A DNA stretch of 37,969 nt. Source: Akkermansia sp. (GTDB lineage: Bacteria > Verrucomicrobiota > Verrucomicrobiia > Verrucomicrobiales > Akkermansiaceae). Below the pieces are notes generated by a model, which worked only from the letters and a program-made list of their open reading frames with translations, made no database searches and was not told the DNA's origin. This document shows, piece by piece, positions 18,176-24,561 of the stretch (position 1 is its first letter; each line of letters opens with the position of its first letter). The translations under genes and the position numbers were made by a program. The stretch covers positions 1 through 37,969 of the forward strand of contig JAFZGH010000105.1 of assembly GCA_017555465.1 (NCBI GenBank). Direction: 5' to 3'.

Positions 18176-18196
18176 GCCCCGCCCGGGTGGCGGGGC
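18176..18196 (+). repeat. GC-rich stem-loop before the endolysin gene
   Basis: A perfect 8-bp stem (GCCCCGCC at 18176-18183 with GGCGGGGC at 18189-18196) has a 5-nt loop. No T-tract follows, so it is not a canonical terminator. It resembles the GC block after the capsid gene and may be an mRNA stabiliser or processing site at the tail/lysis boundary. Confidence 0.55.
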
Positions 18197-18218
18197 AACA
18201 CCAAAGGAGGGCAACACC

Positions 18219-19148
18219 ATGAAAAACGTAAAAGCTGGACATGCAAAGCCCATCGTGTGCCTGGACGCTGGCCATTATGGCAAATACAACCGCAGCCCGG
18301 TGGTGCCGGCCTATTATGAGAGCGTCATGAACTGGGCGCTGCATAACTACCTGGCCAGAGAGCTGGAGGCCCGCGGCATCCAGGTCAAGAAAACCCGCAC
18401 GACCCAGGCCAAGGACCTGGAGCTGAACGCCCGCGGCAAAGCCTCCGCCGGCTGTGACCTGTTTATCTCCATTCACTCCAATGCCTGCGACACCGAGAGC
18501 GTGGACCGCCCCGTGGCCATTTACCTGGTGGACGACAACTGCGGCGCCATTGACGAGCAGAGCCGCCAGGTGGCCGCGCTGCTGGCTGAGACCGTGCGGG
18601 AGATCATGCAGACCAATGACCCGGCCAAAACCTACAGCAAGCTGGCCAGCGGCGACCGTGACGGCGACGGCAAGAAAAACGACGACTATTACGGCGTGCT
18701 GTACGGCTGCCACCAAGTGGGCACCGCCGGCATTATCCTGGAGCACTCATTCCACACCAACACCCGCGCAGCCAAGTGGCTCATGCAGGACGCAAACCTG
18801 CAGGCCCTGGCAAAGGCAGAGGCTGCCACGATTGCCGCATGGTTTGACCTGGACCACGCCGGCAGCGAAAAGCCCGCAGAGCCCGCGCCAGCGCCTGAGA
18901 AAGCGCCCGTAAAACTGGACCCGGCCAAGAGTTTCCACAAATACAAGGCCGGCGTCTACAAGGTGCAGAGCTCTGACGGCTGCCTGAACCTCCGCGCCGG
19001 TGCTGCTGCCGATAAGCAGCTGATTGAGACCATGGCCAACGGCACAAAGGTGCGCTGCTATGGTTACTATACCGACGCCTGGCTGTATGTGGTGAGCGCA
19101 TCCGGGAAAGCCGGTTTCTGCCATAGCGCATACCTGAAAAAGCAGTAA
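18219..19148 (+). CDS. endolysin: N-acetylmuramoyl-L-alanine amidase with SH3 domain
   Basis: The 309-residue lysis enzyme cuts the bond between muramic acid and the stem peptide. The amidase_3 domain (about 10-215) shows the zinc ligands H19 (DAGHYG), E34 and H86 (ISIHSN) and the catalytic Glu in ILEHSF (E175). A Pro/Ala-rich linker (about 220-240) joins a C-terminal bacterial SH3 wall-binding domain (about 245-309, with CLNLRAGAA). I chose the ATG at 18219, directly after AAAGGAGGGCAACACC; an upstream in-frame ATG at 18168 lacks a site and runs through the hairpin. No signal peptide is seen, so export depends on the holin. Confidence 0.93.
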   Translation: MKNVKAGHAKPIVCLDAGHYGKYNRSPVVPAYYESVMNWALHNYLARELEARGIQVKKTRTTQAKDLELNARGKASAGCDLFISIHSNACDTESVDRPVAIYLVDDNCGAIDEQSRQVAALLAETVREIMQTNDPAKTYSKLASGDRDGDGKKNDDYYGVLYGCHQVGTAGIILEHSFHTNTRAAKWLMQDANLQALAKAEAATIAAWFDLDHAGSEKPAEPAPAPEKAPVKLDPAKSFHKYKAGVYKVQSSDGCLNLRAGAAADKQLIETMANGTKVRCYGYYTDAWLYVVSASGKAGFCHSAYLKKQ

Positions 19149-19162
19149 AGGAGGAGAGACCA

Positions 19163-19528
19163 ATGGAGCAAGCAATGGCCACATTATCCCCCGGCCAGCT
19201 TTTCCTGGCGTTCTGTGGCGTCCTGCTGGCTGTGGCCGGCTTTGTCGTCACGGTGGGCAACGCCGTGGAGAAAATCGCCAAAGTATGGAAAGCCGCAAAG
19301 GCCCCCAACGTAACCCAGGACAGCCGCCTGGACGAGCTGGAGAAATGGAGGAAAACCGTGGACACAGCCCTGGCCCGTGACCTGGCGCGTTTCGAGGCAC
19401 AGGACGAAAGCGAGCGCGTGACCCAGCGGGCCCTGCTGGCCCTGCTGGACCACGGCATAGACGGCAATAACATCGAACAAATGAAGCGGGCCAAAGAGGT
19501 GCTGCAAAACCACCTCATTGAGCGATAA
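19163..19528 (+). CDS. holin-like single-TM protein with coiled coil
   Basis: The 121-residue protein has one strong hydrophobic segment (about 12-34, LFLAFCGVLLAVAGFVVTVG), then a Lys-rich patch and a long charged helix to the C terminus. This arrangement (N-terminal membrane anchor plus cytoplasmic coiled coil) resembles hemolysin XhlA/BhlA-like lysis accessory proteins. It lies between the endolysin and a second membrane protein, each with its own GGAGG site. It may be a holin partner; direct pore formation is not shown. Confidence 0.6.
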   Translation: MEQAMATLSPGQLFLAFCGVLLAVAGFVVTVGNAVEKIAKVWKAAKAPNVTQDSRLDELEKWRKTVDTALARDLARFEAQDESERVTQRALLALLDHGIDGNNIEQMKRAKEVLQNHLIER

Positions 19529-19548
19529 ACCCAAAGGAGGAAAACATC

Positions 19549-20025
19549 ATGGAGTTTATTCTGGAAATCCTGAACACCTACGGCATGGAGATCGTGGGCG
19601 CCATTTTCACCGCCCTGGCCGGCGTCCTGGGCATGGTAGCCTCCAAGCTGGCCACCAAGTACGTCAATACCAAGATCAAGCGCCAGATCGCCCGCACCGT
19701 CGTGCGCGGCATCGAGCAGGCATACATGACCCTGGACGGCCCCGCAAAGCTGGACAAGGGCCTGAAAGCCCTGGCCGACATGCTGCAGGCGGAGAGCATC
19801 ACCGTCACCGACCTGGAGCTGCGCATGCTGCTGGAGGACGCCCTGGGCGAGTTTAACGACGTTTTCAACTACGAGGTCATGGAGGGCTTTGCCGTCGAGG
19901 ACCTGGACGACGACCAGCTGCGCCAGTTTCTGCAGATGAATGGCTTTGCATACACTGCGGGCATGACCCGCGAGGAAATGCTGGCCGCCCTGGGCGAAGA
20001 ACCCGAGGCCGGTTTTCTGATTTAA
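19549..20025 (+). CDS. phage holin, LLH-type
   Basis: The 158-residue protein has an N-terminal hydrophobic helix (about 12-36, including EIVGAIFTALAGVLGMVASKL) followed by KYVNTKIKRQIARTVVRGIEQ. This matches the LLH family (PF09682) layout of one membrane helix and a cytoplasmic helical tail. The C-terminal 45 residues (with DDDQLRQFLQMNGFAYTAGM, then TREEMLAALGEE) look like a small helix-extension-helix add-on not needed for pore formation. It is the last gene of the late operon. Confidence 0.7.
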   Translation: MEFILEILNTYGMEIVGAIFTALAGVLGMVASKLATKYVNTKIKRQIARTVVRGIEQAYMTLDGPAKLDKGLKALADMLQAESITVTDLELRMLLEDALGEFNDVFNYEVMEGFAVEDLDDDQLRQFLQMNGFAYTAGMTREEMLAALGEEPEAGFLI

Positions 20026-20114
20026 CGCACACAGCAGGCGCAAATATGATCGTTACGGCCACCGGCCGGCGCCAATAGAATCAATAACGCACATAAATGA
20101 TTACATAGCATAAG

Positions 20115-20162
20115 AAAGCCCCGACCATAATGCCAACCCCGGCAAAATGGCCGGGGCTTTTT
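20115..20162 (+). terminator. terminator of the late operon
   Basis: CCCCGGC (20137-20143) pairs with GCCGGGG (20150-20156) around a 6-nt loop, followed by CTTTTT. An upstream AAAGCCCC (20115-20122) can pair with GGGGCTTT (20153-20160) instead, giving a competing structure. It lies 110 bases after the holin stop and just ahead of the next promoter, so it probably ends late transcription and insulates the following cassette. Confidence 0.85.
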
Positions 20163-20175
20163 GTGCGCTTTGCGA

Positions 20176-20193
20176 TATACCACAAACGGTATA
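20176..20193. promoter_or_regulatory. palindromic operator, copy 1 (TATACC-N6-GGTATA)
   Basis: A perfect inverted repeat TATACC (20176-20181) and GGTATA (20188-20193) has a 6-nt spacer. The same arms and spacer length occur 69 bp downstream over a promoter -10 box. Two equal sites suggest cooperative binding of a dimeric regulator; the XRE protein encoded at 22176 is the nearest candidate. Confidence 0.6.
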
Positions 20194-20236
20194 AAACTAC
20201 ACAAAACAAGGCCCGAAACTTTGTACATTCTGCGAA

Positions 20237-20264
20237 TTGTAAATTATACCATAAATGGTATAAT
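20237..20264 (+). promoter_or_regulatory. promoter with overlapping palindromic operator, copy 2
   Basis: TTGTAA (20237-20242), a 16-bp spacer and a consensus TATAAT (20259-20264) form a sigma-A type promoter. The perfect 8-bp inverted repeat ATTATACC (20243-20250) and GGTATAAT (20257-20264), spacer 6, covers the spacer and the -10 box, so a bound regulator would block polymerase. It drives the rightward cassette 20314-22358. Confidence 0.72.
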
Positions 20265-20313
20265 AGACCCATACAGAACGACACCCCACCACACAACACC
20301 AGGAGGAAACAAC

Positions 20314-20577
20314 ATGAAAAAGCATTTTTACAAGCCCTGCAAGGTGATCGTAGAACGGTACAGCCGCTGCAAGTATTTCCACCCCGAGGACGGCGAGCGC
20401 ATCACCTACGAAAACGTGGAGGCATTCGAGGTGGTCCACGGCGAGGCAGCTGCCCAGCTGGAGGCCGAAATGGATGGCACCACCCTGGACGACTTCAACG
20501 AATACCTGGTGCTGTATTTCACCAACGGCGAAACCGCAACATTCCGCAACTCCTACGCAGACCTTTTCAAATTCTAA
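20314..20577 (+). CDS. conserved phage protein, unknown
   Basis: This is the first gene of the operator-controlled cassette, 87 residues, with a strong AGGAGGAAACAAC leader. It is alpha/beta, starting MKKHFYKPCKVIVERYSRCK, with a later VLYFTNGETATFRNSY strand pair; I see no catalytic motif and no membrane segment. A 50-bp leader containing a GC hairpin separates it from the next gene. I do not recognise the family. Confidence 0.7.
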   Translation: MKKHFYKPCKVIVERYSRCKYFHPEDGERITYENVEAFEVVHGEAAAQLEAEMDGTTLDDFNEYLVLYFTNGETATFRNSYADLFKF

Positions 20578-20583
20578 CCACCA

Positions 20584-20602
20584 GGGCCGGCAACCCCGGC
20601 CC
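20584..20602 (+). repeat. intercistronic stem-loop repeat, copy 1
   Basis: GGGCCGG (20584-20590) pairs with CCGGCCC (20596-20602) around CAACC. The hairpin and its flanks, from CACCAGG up to GGAGCACRACATG of the next gene, are nearly identical to copy 2 at 20903. There is no T-tract, so it is more likely an mRNA stability or translation element than a terminator. Confidence 0.7.
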
Positions 20603-20623
20603 GCCAATCAAAAGGAGCACGAC

Positions 20624-20896
20624 ATGAAAAAAAGACAATGGTTTATATTCCAGGTTTTCGACGGCGGCCAGGACCTGCTGGACCAGCCTATATGGCACTG
20701 GGAGGTCACCCTCCAGTACCACACAAAGGCGGAGGTATTCAAGACATACAACCGCTACAGAGGCCACCGAAAAGTTAGAGAAGTTTTCACCCTGCGGCAG
20801 TTTGTGGAGGCCGTCGGCATCAAGACCGCCCAGCGAGTGCTGGAGGACAACCGGGGCCGCATCCTGGCCGACAAGGAAAGATATTCCGAACAATAA
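20624..20896 (+). CDS. conserved phage protein, unknown
   Basis: The 90-residue protein begins MKKRQWFIFQVFDGGQDLLD. It has a beta-rich N-terminal half with many aromatic residues and a basic helical C-terminal half (FTLRQFVEAVGIKTAQRVLED, then a charged tail). The start is set by AAAGGAGC at the correct distance, within the repeated leader. A helix-rich basic tail could bind nucleic acid, but no family is recognised. Confidence 0.68.
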   Translation: MKKRQWFIFQVFDGGQDLLDQPIWHWEVTLQYHTKAEVFKTYNRYRGHRKVREVFTLRQFVEAVGIKTAQRVLEDNRGRILADKERYSEQ

Positions 20897-20902
20897 ACAC
20901 CA

Positions 20903-20921
20903 GGGCCGGCAACCCCGGCCC
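20903..20921 (+). repeat. intercistronic stem-loop repeat, copy 2
   Basis: GGGCCGG (20903-20909), loop CAACC, CCGGCCC (20915-20921) is identical to copy 1 at 20584. The surrounding 50 bp, including the ribosome binding site and ATG, differ at only a few positions. The two leaders arose by duplication or by recombination between cassettes. Confidence 0.7.
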
Positions 20922-20942
20922 ACACATAGAAAGGAGCACAAC

Positions 20943-21629
20943 ATGGCAAGTATCAGAAATGCAGCACAGTGGGTCCTGGACGATTGCCGGGACGGCATCG
21001 GCTGGGTAGCAATCTGGAAAGAGGGCCGCAGCTGGGAAAGCGAGCGCATTTACGGCGTAGACTTTGACGCGCCTACCTACACCGCAACGATTGACGACGC
21101 CGACGAGCTGGAGCGGCTGCAGGCTATCCTGGCCATTGACCCCCATGCAATCATTGTAAACAGCTATTACCACAACCTGGGCGATACCGAGTGCATGACC
21201 CGCGACACCCTGGCCGACGCCCTCCGCTGGCAGTACGAACTGCAGAACGCCACCGTGGCCAACTTCCTGGAGAATATTGTGCAGGATGCACAGGAGCCCG
21301 CCGACCATGAGGAGCAGATCGCAGCTGCAGACCTGGGCAACATGCCCAAAAACGACGAGGAGGACGAGGACGAGCGGGTGGCCGCATGGGGCCGCCAGGA
21401 GCGCAGCGTCACCCTGACAAATGACCAGTGGAACCGCCTGGTTTGCTACCTGCATATGAGCACCAAGTACCGAGAGGGAGAACGGGACGCATGGCAGGAA
21501 CTGGCCCAGGAGAAGAACCCGGACGGCACCCCGGTATTTAAGAACGCGGCCAAAAATGCAGCATACTGGCAGGAGGCCATTGACGACCTGGCCGCCATGC
21601 TGCCCAAGCTGGACGGGCTGGGGGCGTAA
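20943..21629 (+). CDS. conserved phage protein with VTLTxxQW C-terminal module
   Basis: The 228-residue protein has two parts. The N-terminal part (about 1-115) is acidic and alpha/beta, beginning MASIRNAAQWVLDDCRDGIG. An Asp/Glu-rich linker (about 125-150) follows. The C-terminal part (about 155-228) starts SVTLTNDQWNRLVCYLHMST and is helical. The same VTLTxxQW helix module recurs in the gene at 35794, so it is a shared phage domain. The function is unknown. The leader carries the duplicated hairpin. Confidence 0.7.
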   Translation: MASIRNAAQWVLDDCRDGIGWVAIWKEGRSWESERIYGVDFDAPTYTATIDDADELERLQAILAIDPHAIIVNSYYHNLGDTECMTRDTLADALRWQYELQNATVANFLENIVQDAQEPADHEEQIAAADLGNMPKNDEEDEDERVAAWGRQERSVTLTNDQWNRLVCYLHMSTKYREGERDAWQELAQEKNPDGTPVFKNAAKNAAYWQEAIDDLAAMLPKLDGLGA

Positions 21630-21631
21630 CT

Positions 21632-22024
21632 ATGGAAAAGAACCACAGACAGCGATTGATCGAGGAGGGGCTGTACGAGCCCCTCACACCCAACGATATT
21701 GCAGAGCGCAAAGAGCTGCTGGAGCGCCGGGCCCGTGGCGAGAAAATCCAGGACCCGCCCATATACTGCGTGTACCGCGCTGACGACCCCTGGACCCATA
21801 TCGACACCAGCCTGGGCAAGAAATGCCAGGACGCGGAACTGATCGCGGACCACCTGCGGGGCTATGAGGCGCAAAGCCTGTGCAGCCGGCTTTGCATTTA
21901 CGACAAGCAGCAGCCGCCCAGGACCCGTCCCTGGCTGCCTCCGCTGGATATGTACCGCATTTCAAAAATGGACGACTGGGACGCCTGGGAGGCCCAGCAC
22001 GCCCAGCTCAGAATGGAGGTGTAA
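21632..22024 (+). CDS. hypothetical phage protein
   Basis: The 130-residue product starts two bases after the previous stop. The N-terminal helices are strongly charged (EEGLYEPLTPNDIAERKELLE), the middle has two close Cys residues (LCSRLC), and the C terminus is Trp-rich (DDWDAWEAQHAQLRMEV). I recognise no enzyme motif. It sits in the middle of the operator-controlled cassette and probably shares its function. Confidence 0.62.
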   Translation: MEKNHRQRLIEEGLYEPLTPNDIAERKELLERRARGEKIQDPPIYCVYRADDPWTHIDTSLGKKCQDAELIADHLRGYEAQSLCSRLCIYDKQQPPRTRPWLPPLDMYRISKMDDWDAWEAQHAQLRMEV

Positions 22025-22028
22025 CAGT

Positions 22029-22172
22029 ATGGACGTAGAGGAGATCATGGAGCAGGTTTGCGACCGCTGCCATTATCCGTATATCATTGACGACCAGGAG
22101 CAGCTGGACGAACGCTGCGAGGCGTGCCCCATTGAGGCCATGCTGAAACAGCTGGCAAATAAGGAGGAGTAA
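22029..22172 (+). CDS. small zinc-ribbon-like protein
   Basis: The 47-residue protein has two CxxC pairs (CDRCHYPY and CEACPIEA) spaced as in a small zinc ribbon, followed by a short helix. A GGAGGTG site overlaps the end of the previous gene. It lies three bases before the XRE regulator gene, so it could be a partner or a folding-stabilised adaptor. The specific role is unknown. Confidence 0.65.
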   Translation: MDVEEIMEQVCDRCHYPYIIDDQEQLDERCEACPIEAMLKQLANKEE

Positions 22173-22175
22173 ACC

Positions 22176-22358
22176 ATGGGAGAGAAACTGAAACAGGCCC
22201 GGCAGCGTGCCGGCATGACCCAGGCGCAGCTGGCTGAGGCCATAGGCTGCAAACAGAAAGACGTGAGCCGCTGGGAGGCCGGCCTGATCGAGCCCGGCGT
22301 GCTGACCGTCAAGAAAATGGCCCAGGCCCTGGGCTGCAGCATGGACGACCTGGTGTAA
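22176..22358 (+). CDS. XRE-family helix-turn-helix regulator
   Basis: The 60-residue protein is essentially a bare HTH_3 domain. Helix 2-turn-helix 3 is MTQAQLAEAIGCKQKDVSRWE (about 14-34), followed by VLTVKKMAQALGCSMDDL. It is the last gene of the rightward cassette, so its natural target is the TATACC-N6-GGTATA operator pair at 20176 and 20245, giving negative feedback (inference). It is distinct from the CI-like protein at 24672 and the Cro-like protein at 25267. Confidence 0.82.
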   Translation: MGEKLKQARQRAGMTQAQLAEAIGCKQKDVSRWEAGLIEPGVLTVKKMAQALGCSMDDLV

Positions 22359-22433
22359 TGCTAAGAAAAAAATATGCAAAGGAATTTTACTTATTTTCTG
22401 CCGGCTGTGCTGTAATTAAAGCAAAGTTAAAAT

Positions 22434-22510
22434 AATACGCAAAAAGGGCACCCGGGCGGCGGGTGCCTTTTATCATATTTCCGCCAGGCTGTCAACGTGG
22501 CCAGAAAGCC
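22434..22510. repeat. duplicated element, copy 1 (hairpin plus ATCAYATTT...CTGTCAAC)
   Basis: This copy consists of ATACGC, an A5-tract, a GC hairpin, then ATCATATTT, 8 variable bases, CTGTCAAC, GGCC and AAAGCC. The second copy at 22694-22774 has the same parts in the same order. About 31 of 42 aligned positions match in the segment after the hairpin. The two copies bracket the small-RNA unit. The function is unknown. Confidence 0.55.
22441..22471. terminator. bidirectional terminator after the XRE cassette
   Basis: GGCACCCG (22447-22454) pairs with CGGGTGCC (22460-22467) around a 5-nt loop. AAAAA precedes it and TTTT follows it, so it can stop transcripts from both sides. It separates the rightward cassette from the small-RNA unit and from leftward integrase transcription. 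Confidence 0.82.
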
Positions 22511-22535
22511 CGCAGCGGCGCCGTTTGTGGCGGTA

Positions 22536-22564
22536 TTGACAATCAGCGGAAAGTGTGGTATATA
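22536..22564 (+). promoter_or_regulatory. strong promoter for a candidate small RNA
   Basis: A consensus TTGACA (22536-22541), a 17-bp spacer and TATATA (22559-22564) make a near-ideal sigma-A promoter in a region without a convincing gene. A transcript would start near 22571 and reach a strong terminator about 80 bases later. Confidence 0.72.
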
Positions 22565-22570
22565 GACGGT

Positions 22571-22651
22571 GGTGCAATTGTTCAGCCCGTCGGCCGTGGG
22601 AACCCACGCCAGAAAACCAAAGAGGCCACCCCAGGCGGGCGGCCTCTTTTT
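22571..22651 (+). ncRNA. candidate small RNA of about 80 nt
   Basis: The unit runs from the predicted start near 22571 to the T-tract of the terminator. It contains an unpaired GCAAUUGUUCAG-type 5' segment. A hairpin (CGTGG at 22595-22599 with CCACG at 22604-22608, loop GAAC) extends by two G-C pairs past a bulged C. An A-rich linker and the terminator stem follow. No ribosome binding site precedes a start codon inside it. It could regulate integrase or early mRNA; no complementary target was identified by eye. Confidence 0.5.
22619..22651 (+). terminator. terminator of the small-RNA unit
   Basis: A 9-bp stem, AAAGAGGCC (22619-22627) with GGCCTCTTT (22641-22649), can extend inward as CCC/GGG past an A-C mismatch. 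It ends in TTTTT at 22647-22651. It has classic rightward rho-independent architecture. Confidence 0.82.
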
Positions 22652-22693
22652 AACTTGTTACGCCCTGGAGGTAAAAACAATGGTAAACTATCA

Positions 22694-22774
22694 GTATACG
22701 AAAAAGAGGGGCGCCGGCGTGGGCGCTCCCTCTATCACATTTTTGTCTATCTGTCAACCAGGCCCAGCAAAGCC
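22694..22774. repeat. duplicated element, copy 2
   Basis: This second copy of the element at 22434-22510 has TATACG, an A5-tract, a GC hairpin, ATCACATTT, 8 variable bases, CTGTCAAC, GGCC and AAAGCC. It lies between the small-RNA terminator and the 3' end of the integrase gene. Its hairpin doubles as the leftward terminator of the integrase transcript. Confidence 0.55.
22700..22733 (-). terminator. leftward terminator of the integrase transcript
   Basis: Read on the minus strand, AGAGGG and GCGCC arms pair (22705-22715 with 22722-22733, one bulged base) and are followed by TTTTT (complement of the A-tract at 22700-22704). It lies 128 bases past the integrase stop, the correct position to end leftward transcription. 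Confidence 0.72.
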
Positions 22775-22796
22775 AGGCGTGGCGGGCGTTTCACGA

Positions 22797-22857
22797 TATG
22801 CAGCGCATGAGCGTGCAGACGAACCTGCACACCCATGGTCTGCATAAAATGCGCGGC
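22797..22857. other. candidate attP region (nested inverted repeats next to the integrase)
   Basis: Nested inverted repeats sit within 60 bp of the integrase stop: TGCAGAC (22814-22820) with GTCTGCA (22838-22844), GTGCAG (22813-22818) with CTGCAC (22825-22830), and ATGC/GCAT at 22799-22808. Large serine integrases use roughly 50-bp attP sites with imperfect dyad symmetry that usually adjoin int. The whole 22359-22860 gap holds three hairpins, the small-RNA unit, the duplicated element and this site, and no gene I would defend. Confidence 0.38.
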
Positions 22858-22860
22858 AGT

Positions 22861-24438
22861 TTACAACCGCAGCGAGATATGCAGCTCAAAGGGGCTGACC
22901 TCACCACCGCGCAGACGTTTCCTGTTTTCTCTATCACTGGGCACGCTGGAAAATTCGACGCGCTCCACGATTGCCTTTACCACTCTGTTTTTCTCCTCTA
23001 TGGTGGCGGCATCATCCCGCAGAATATCAATAGCAGCCTTTAAGGCCACGACCCGCTCTGCGTAGTCCACGGACTGCGGCAGGGCGCTTTTTGCTTTGTA
23101 GATCGCTGCCTGGCATTCCTCCATTTTTTCGCGCAGCGCTTTGTTGCGGCGCTCAAAAACGTCCTGCGGGTAATTTGGATTAGTTTCAAGCAGATCATAC
23201 TGCCGCTCCTCCTGGGCCCTGTATTCCTCCATTTGTTTCTCCAGTTTGACCAGGAGGCGCTGCTGTATCTTCCTGGCGTCGCCGTCGCCGTTTGTGACCT
23301 TTAGCTCCAGCGCCGGCAGCTCTGCCTCCTCCAGGGAAACCACCAGGGCGTCCACCAGGGCGCCGGCCTTTACGGATTTATAGCACGGCGGCCTCTGTTT
23401 GCATGTGTATCGGTCCTCTGCATGTTTGTACGGGTGCAGGGCCATGACCTGCCCGCAGCCTTTGCAAAACAGCACGCTGGCCAGCGGATTCTTTAAGTGG
23501 GTAAATTGATTTATGCGCGGATTTTGCGCCACGCGCTCCTGGGCAGCCTCCCACAGGGCCCGGTCTACGATTGCCGTGTGTTTACCCTCTGCTATGATAA
23601 CGTCCTCCACAGGCTGCGCCAGGCGCCTCTTGACAATTTTGCCGTTTTCAAGTACCTGGGTAAATTTCTTTTGATTAAATGCCACATAGCCGGCATAGTG
23701 CGGATTGCGCAGCATCACGCGCACGCTGTCCTTTTTCCATTTGTCAATGCGGGCCGGTTTTATGCCCAGCTCATTGAGGCGGCAAGCTATCTGGTAAGGC
23801 GTGGCCCCGTCGTTCACATACATGTCATACGCGAGCTGCACGGCCGGCGCCTGGTCCTCGTTTATTTCCAGCGTGTGGTCCTTGCCTATTTTTATTTTGT
23901 TATAACCATATGGCGGGTGGTTACCGATAAAGCAGCCGCGCTTTACAGCCGCAATCCGACCCCGGAAAAGTATTTCCTTTGTGTATTCCAGGAATTCGCT
24001 GGAGCGCAGCAATTCGTCTTTGAAGAATTTGCGCTCCATTTTGTTTTCCAGGTCATAGGTCATATACGGCGTGGCGACGACGCTATGGGAAAAGCGGAAA
24101 CTGTCAATTATTTTGGAGCAGTCGGCCAGATCACCGCGGGAGAGCCGGCTGGGCTCCATGACAATGACGCCGGCCACGGCCGGGTCCTCTATGCGGGCCA
24201 GCACTTTCTTTATTTCCTCCCGGGCGTCGATACTTTCACCGCTGACAATTTCCCGGTATATATTTTCCTCTGGAATTGTACAGCCCAGCTCCCGCTCTGC
24301 CCACTCCTGCAGCTGCGTCTCATGTTTGGCCAGGACCTCCTCCACCGTTTCGTTTGGGTCATCCTGCCGTGATTTACGCAAGTAAAGCAACCATATTTTG
24401 TATCGTGATTCATTGCCCAGCTTTTCACTGAGTGTCAT
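22861..24438 (-). CDS. int: large serine recombinase (integrase)
   Basis: The 525-residue enzyme catalyses attP x attB integration through a Ser-DNA intermediate. The N-terminal resolvase domain (about 12-155) has the nucleophile in YLRKS (S23) and the EPSRLSRGD helix. The recombinase domain (about 165-275) follows. A zinc ribbon (about 310-345) has CKGCG, then TCKQRPPC. The coiled-coil region (about 375-450) controls directionality. The start is preceded on the minus strand by AAGGGGATG. It is the only integrase, and it lies downstream of the CI-like gene in the same direction. No recombination directionality factor is recognised; one of the small early genes may fill that role. Confidence 0.93.
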   Translation of the reverse strand: MTLSEKLGNESRYKIWLLYLRKSRQDDPNETVEEVLAKHETQLQEWAERELGCTIPEENIYREIVSGESIDAREEIKKVLARIEDPAVAGVIVMEPSRLSRGDLADCSKIIDSFRFSHSVVATPYMTYDLENKMERKFFKDELLRSSEFLEYTKEILFRGRIAAVKRGCFIGNHPPYGYNKIKIGKDHTLEINEDQAPAVQLAYDMYVNDGATPYQIACRLNELGIKPARIDKWKKDSVRVMLRNPHYAGYVAFNQKKFTQVLENGKIVKRRLAQPVEDVIIAEGKHTAIVDRALWEAAQERVAQNPRINQFTHLKNPLASVLFCKGCGQVMALHPYKHAEDRYTCKQRPPCYKSVKAGALVDALVVSLEEAELPALELKVTNGDGDARKIQQRLLVKLEKQMEEYRAQEERQYDLLETNPNYPQDVFERRNKALREKMEECQAAIYKAKSALPQSVDYAERVVALKAAIDILRDDAATIEEKNRVVKAIVERVEFSSVPSDRENRKRLRGGEVSPFELHISLRL

Positions 24439-24535
24439 AAAAAATCATCCCCTTGTTTTCGTCTTTTTTCGCTGTGCTGCTGTGTTACATTAAAGTGGCA
24501 ACATTTACATGTGGCGCCAGATAATTTCCTGACTG

Positions 24536-24541
24536 TATAAT
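24536..24541 (+). promoter_or_regulatory. -10 box of the SOS mini-gene promoter
   Basis: A consensus TATAAT lies 20 bp upstream of the LexA-type palindrome and 70 bp before the mini-gene start. No good -35 box is seen at 16-18 bp, so the promoter may be weak or factor-dependent. Transcription would start near 24548, placing the LexA box at about +14 to +29. Confidence 0.5.
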
Positions 24542-24561
24542 GTTTTCAGAAAGTTAAAAAA

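Noticed and set aside
22680..22847. 55-codon plus-strand frame with a GGAGGT site
   Set aside because: The SD looks usable, but the frame runs through the integrase terminator, the duplicated element and the dyads next to int, and the product is low-complexity. It remains a weak possibility only.
22797..22857. tRNA or other structured RNA gene in the dyads beside int
   Set aside because: No cloverleaf, T-loop or CCA-type end can be drawn; the symmetry fits a recombinase site better.
23497..24372. 291-codon plus-strand frame opposite the integrase
   Set aside because: It lies wholly inside a clear serine integrase with intact motifs and has no ribosome binding site or promoter.
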